Assembly: GCA_009726075.1 (NCBI GenBank)
Contig: WLND01000100.1
Location: forward strand, 1 to 6,521
Source of the DNA: Actinomycetota bacterium
GTDB lineage: Bacteria; Actinomycetota; Actinomycetes; S36-B12
Length of the DNA: 6,521 nt
Direction: 5' to 3'
Shown here: piece after piece, positions 5,622-6,521 of the stretch
How the letters are laid out: each line of letters begins with the position of its first letter
Position numbering within the stretch: the stretch's first letter is position 1
Notes under the pieces: model-generated
Databases searched by the model: none
Seen by the model: only the letters and a program-made list of their open reading frames with translations
Told to the model about the DNA's origin: nothing
Made by a program: the position numbers and the translations under genes

Positions 5622-5627
5622 GTGCCC

Positions 5628-6254
5628 ATGGTTGCTTCCTCACGACAGCCTCCGGAGTCGCTTGCCAGCGTGGGACGAACCCGCGTCGTCGTCGCCGAGG
5701 ACGAGGCGCTTATTCGCCTGGACCTCGTGGAGATGCTCACCGAGCTCGGCTACCAGGTTGTGGGGGAGGCCACGAACGGGCAGCAGGCGGTCGAGCTGAC
5801 GCGCACGCTCGAGCCCGACCTCGTGTTCATGGACGTTGCTATGCCGGTGCGCGATGGGCTGTCGGCGGCGGAGGAGATCGTCGTTGAGCGGCTGGCCCCG
5901 GTGGTGCTGGTGACCGCCTTCAGCCAGCAAGACACGGTTTCCAGAGCCGCCGAAGCCGGGGTCATGGGCTACCTCGTCAAGCCGTTCAGCCGGTCGGATC
6001 TGGCGCCGGCAGCCGAGATGGCCCTGGCACGCTGGGCTCAGTTGAGCGGCCTTACCGACCGGGTCGACGATCTCGGGGCACGCTTGGCCGCTCGCAGCGC
6101 CGTTGACGAGGCAAAGTCGCTCATTCAGCAGCACCGAGGTGTCTCCGAATCGGAGGCGTTTGCCGAACTGCGCCGACAGGCGATGGACAACCGTGTCACG
6201 CTGGCTGAAATGGCCGCTCGGCTCTTGGCCCACGGGCAGGAAATGCCCGGGTAA
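5628..6254 (+). CDS. pdtaR: ANTAR-domain response regulator, PdtaR-like
   Basis: A 208-residue two-component response regulator that probably acts on RNA rather than DNA. After a polar N-terminal stretch of about 17 residues, the receiver domain (about 18-135) has the acidic cluster AEDE (23-26), phosphoacceptor Asp69 in FMDVAMP, Thr96 in LVTAF and Lys118 in YLVKPF. All phosphorylation residues are intact. A linker with coiled-coil character leads into an ANTAR domain (about 143-202), with the signature AKSLIQQHRGVSESEAF, LRRQAMDNRVTLAEMAARLL. The family reads paired RNA hairpins to prevent termination; PdtaR is its mycobacterial member, paired with kinase PdtaS. No kinase gene is in this window. 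ATG 5628 is chosen from the leaderless -10 spacing; the open frame extends upstream into the tRNA, which is not coding. The stop TAA lies within the first of several GTAAC motifs. Confidence 0.9.
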   Translation: MVASSRQPPESLASVGRTRVVVAEDEALIRLDLVEMLTELGYQVVGEATNGQQAVELTRTLEPDLVFMDVAMPVRDGLSAAEEIVVERLAPVVLVTAFSQQDTVSRAAEAGVMGYLVKPFSRSDLAPAAEMALARWAQLSGLTDRVDDLGARLAARSAVDEAKSLIQQHRGVSESEAFAELRRQAMDNRVTLAEMAARLLAHGQEMPG

Positions 6255-6264
6255 CGAGAAGTTC

Positions 6265-6280
6265 ATAACAGATCGGTTAC
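6265..6280 (+). promoter_or_regulatory. GlnR-like AC-n9-AC box, distal
   Basis: ATAAC and GTTAC are separated by six bases (6270-6275), giving AC-n9-AC, the spacing described for actinobacterial GlnR boxes. It lies 51 bases upstream of the candidate -10 of the lipoprotein gene and 24 bases before a second box. A single match of this short motif could be chance; the pair makes it more credible. Regulator identity is inferred. Confidence 0.35.
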
Positions 6281-6304
6281 GAAGGTCTATCGAATCGCAC
6301 GGGT

Positions 6305-6320
6305 GTTACCCCCCGGTAAC
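6305..6320 (+). promoter_or_regulatory. Palindromic GTTAC-n6-GTAAC operator, GlnR-like
   Basis: GTTAC and GTAAC are separated by six bases, forming a perfect palindrome with arms GTTACC/GGTAAC around CCCC. It also fits AC-n9-AC. It ends ten bases before the candidate -10 at 6331 and covers the place where a -35 would be. It is a dyad suited to a dimeric regulator such as GlnR (nitrogen control, OmpR family). It could equally be an RNA hairpin if transcribed from further upstream, or a site for another dimeric repressor. Confidence 0.5.
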
Positions 6321-6330
6321 GTGACGACCC

Positions 6331-6336
6331 TAAGGT
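6331..6336 (+). promoter_or_regulatory. Candidate -10 element of the 3' lipoprotein gene
   Basis: TAAGGT fits TANNNT and predicts a start near 6343 and a 45-base leader with a hairpin (6345-6364) and a strong ribosome binding site (6378-6384). The -35 position is occupied by the palindrome at 6305-6320 and has no TTGACA-like sequence, as expected if the promoter needs an activator or is blocked by a repressor. Confidence 0.5.
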
Positions 6337-6344
6337 AGGGACAC

Positions 6345-6364
6345 GCGGCGACAGCAGTTGCCGT
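6345..6364 (+). other. Hairpin in the leader of the 3' lipoprotein gene
   Basis: GCGGCGAC and GTTGCCGT (6345-6352 with 6357-6364) pair over eight positions, two of them G-U, around the tetraloop AGCA. It ends 13 bases before the ribosome binding site. No T-run follows, so it is not an intrinsic terminator. It is a possible mRNA 5' stabiliser or RNA-binding target. It does not match the paired six-base-loop arrangement reported for ANTAR targets. Confidence 0.4.
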
Positions 6365-6377
6365 TCGACATGTATCC

Positions 6378-6384
6378 AAGGAGA
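6378..6384 (+). promoter_or_regulatory. Ribosome binding site of the 3' lipoprotein gene
   Basis: AAGGAGA precedes the ATG at 6388, with GGAG four bases from the start codon. It is a near-perfect Shine-Dalgarno sequence and suggests high-level translation, usual for abundant binding proteins. Confidence 0.75.
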
Positions 6385-6387
6385 AGC

Positions 6388-6521
6388 ATGAAGCGCACTA
6401 CGGTCCTTAAGTCGGCCGCCGTGCTCGGTGCAGTCTCGTTGACCCTCGCCGCCTGTGGTGGCAGCTCAACCGGGTCAGCAGCATCGAGTGCAGCACCAGC
6501 TGCAAGCACGGCAGCAAGCAC
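6388..6521 (+). CDS. Secreted lipoprotein, N-terminus only; possible ABC-importer binding protein
   Basis: Only the first 44 codons are in the window; the gene runs off the right edge. The start MKRTTVLK is basic, followed by a hydrophobic core (about 9-20) and the lipobox LAAC with Cys23. The mature protein would therefore be lipid-anchored outside the cell. After the cysteine comes a Gly/Ser/Ala/Thr-rich flexible linker, typical of actinobacterial substrate-binding lipoproteins. In Streptomyces, branched-chain amino-acid (Liv) transport genes lie next to a PdtaR-like regulator, so a LivJ/LivK-type binding protein is the best guess from context, but no ligand-binding domain is visible here. 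The very strong ribosome binding site and complex upstream region agree with an abundant, regulated transporter component. The lipoprotein call is secure; the transporter role is inferred. Confidence 0.8.
   Translation, partial: MKRTTVLKSAAVLGAVSLTLAACGGSSTGSAASSAAPAASTAAS

Noticed and set aside
5541..5627. Upstream extension of the response regulator frame into the tRNA
   Set aside because: The extension is the tRNA sequence read in the antisense direction. The -10 to ATG spacing and lack of receiver-domain homology favour ATG 5628.
6303..6322. GTTACC-CCCC-GGTAAC as an intrinsic terminator after pdtaR
   Set aside because: It is followed by GTGACGACCC rather than a T-run, and it is better explained as an operator next to the -10 at 6331.
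1..6521. CRISPR arrays, insertion sequences, phage genes or toxin-antitoxin pairs
   Set aside because: I see no repeat-spacer pattern, transposase motif, terminal inverted repeats or mobile gene signatures. The only repeat found is the short one at the nusB end.

Overview
The window is G+C-rich bacterial DNA with strong G/C bias at third codon positions and GTG/TTG starts. It has the gene order aroC-aroK-aroB-aroQ-pepQ-efp-nusB, an ANTAR-type response regulator and candidate leaderless promoters. Together these point to an actinomycete (Actinomycetota). I cannot name the genus from sequence alone.

Region 1 (2-4879, all + strand) is a shikimate-pathway and translation/transcription housekeeping cluster. 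It holds the C-terminal half of chorismate synthase, then shikimate kinase, 3-dehydroquinate synthase, type II 3-dehydroquinase, an M24 (Xaa-Pro) peptidase, elongation factor P and NusB. The aroC/aroK/aroB genes overlap by 4 and 8 bases and look translationally coupled. aroQ has a 49-base gap with its own candidate leaderless promoter. efp has a clear ribosome binding site after a 79-base leader with a perfect stem-loop. The four aro enzymes supply four steps of chorismate synthesis: dehydroquinate formation, its dehydration, shikimate phosphorylation and the final chorismate step. EF-P relieves polyproline stalling and NusB works in rRNA antitermination.

Region 2 (4829-5577) breaks from the operon. 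nusB ends in a repeated Ser/Pro-rich tail that overlaps, tail to tail, an unrecognised small lipoprotein on the minus strand. Upstream of that gene, also on the minus strand, is a 74-nt tRNA with anticodon CAA (Leu). Its D-arm is Leu-like, but its variable loop has only five nucleotides instead of the long arm expected of a leucine tRNA. This is the most unusual object in the window.

Region 3 (5578-6521, + strand) starts with about 50 bp of divergent promoter shared by the tRNA and a PdtaR-like response regulator (receiver plus ANTAR RNA-binding domain). The regulator has a leaderless-type promoter with the same geometry as that of aroQ. A 133-base regulatory gap follows, with two AC-n9-AC (GlnR-like) inverted motifs, a -10 element and a leader hairpin. 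The window ends in the first 44 codons of a secreted lipoprotein, possibly the binding protein of an ABC importer.

Most of the window is ordinary core genome. The points worth following are the short-variable-loop tRNA-Leu(CAA), the GlnR-like operator pair, the two leaderless promoters and the nusB/lipoprotein tail overlap.
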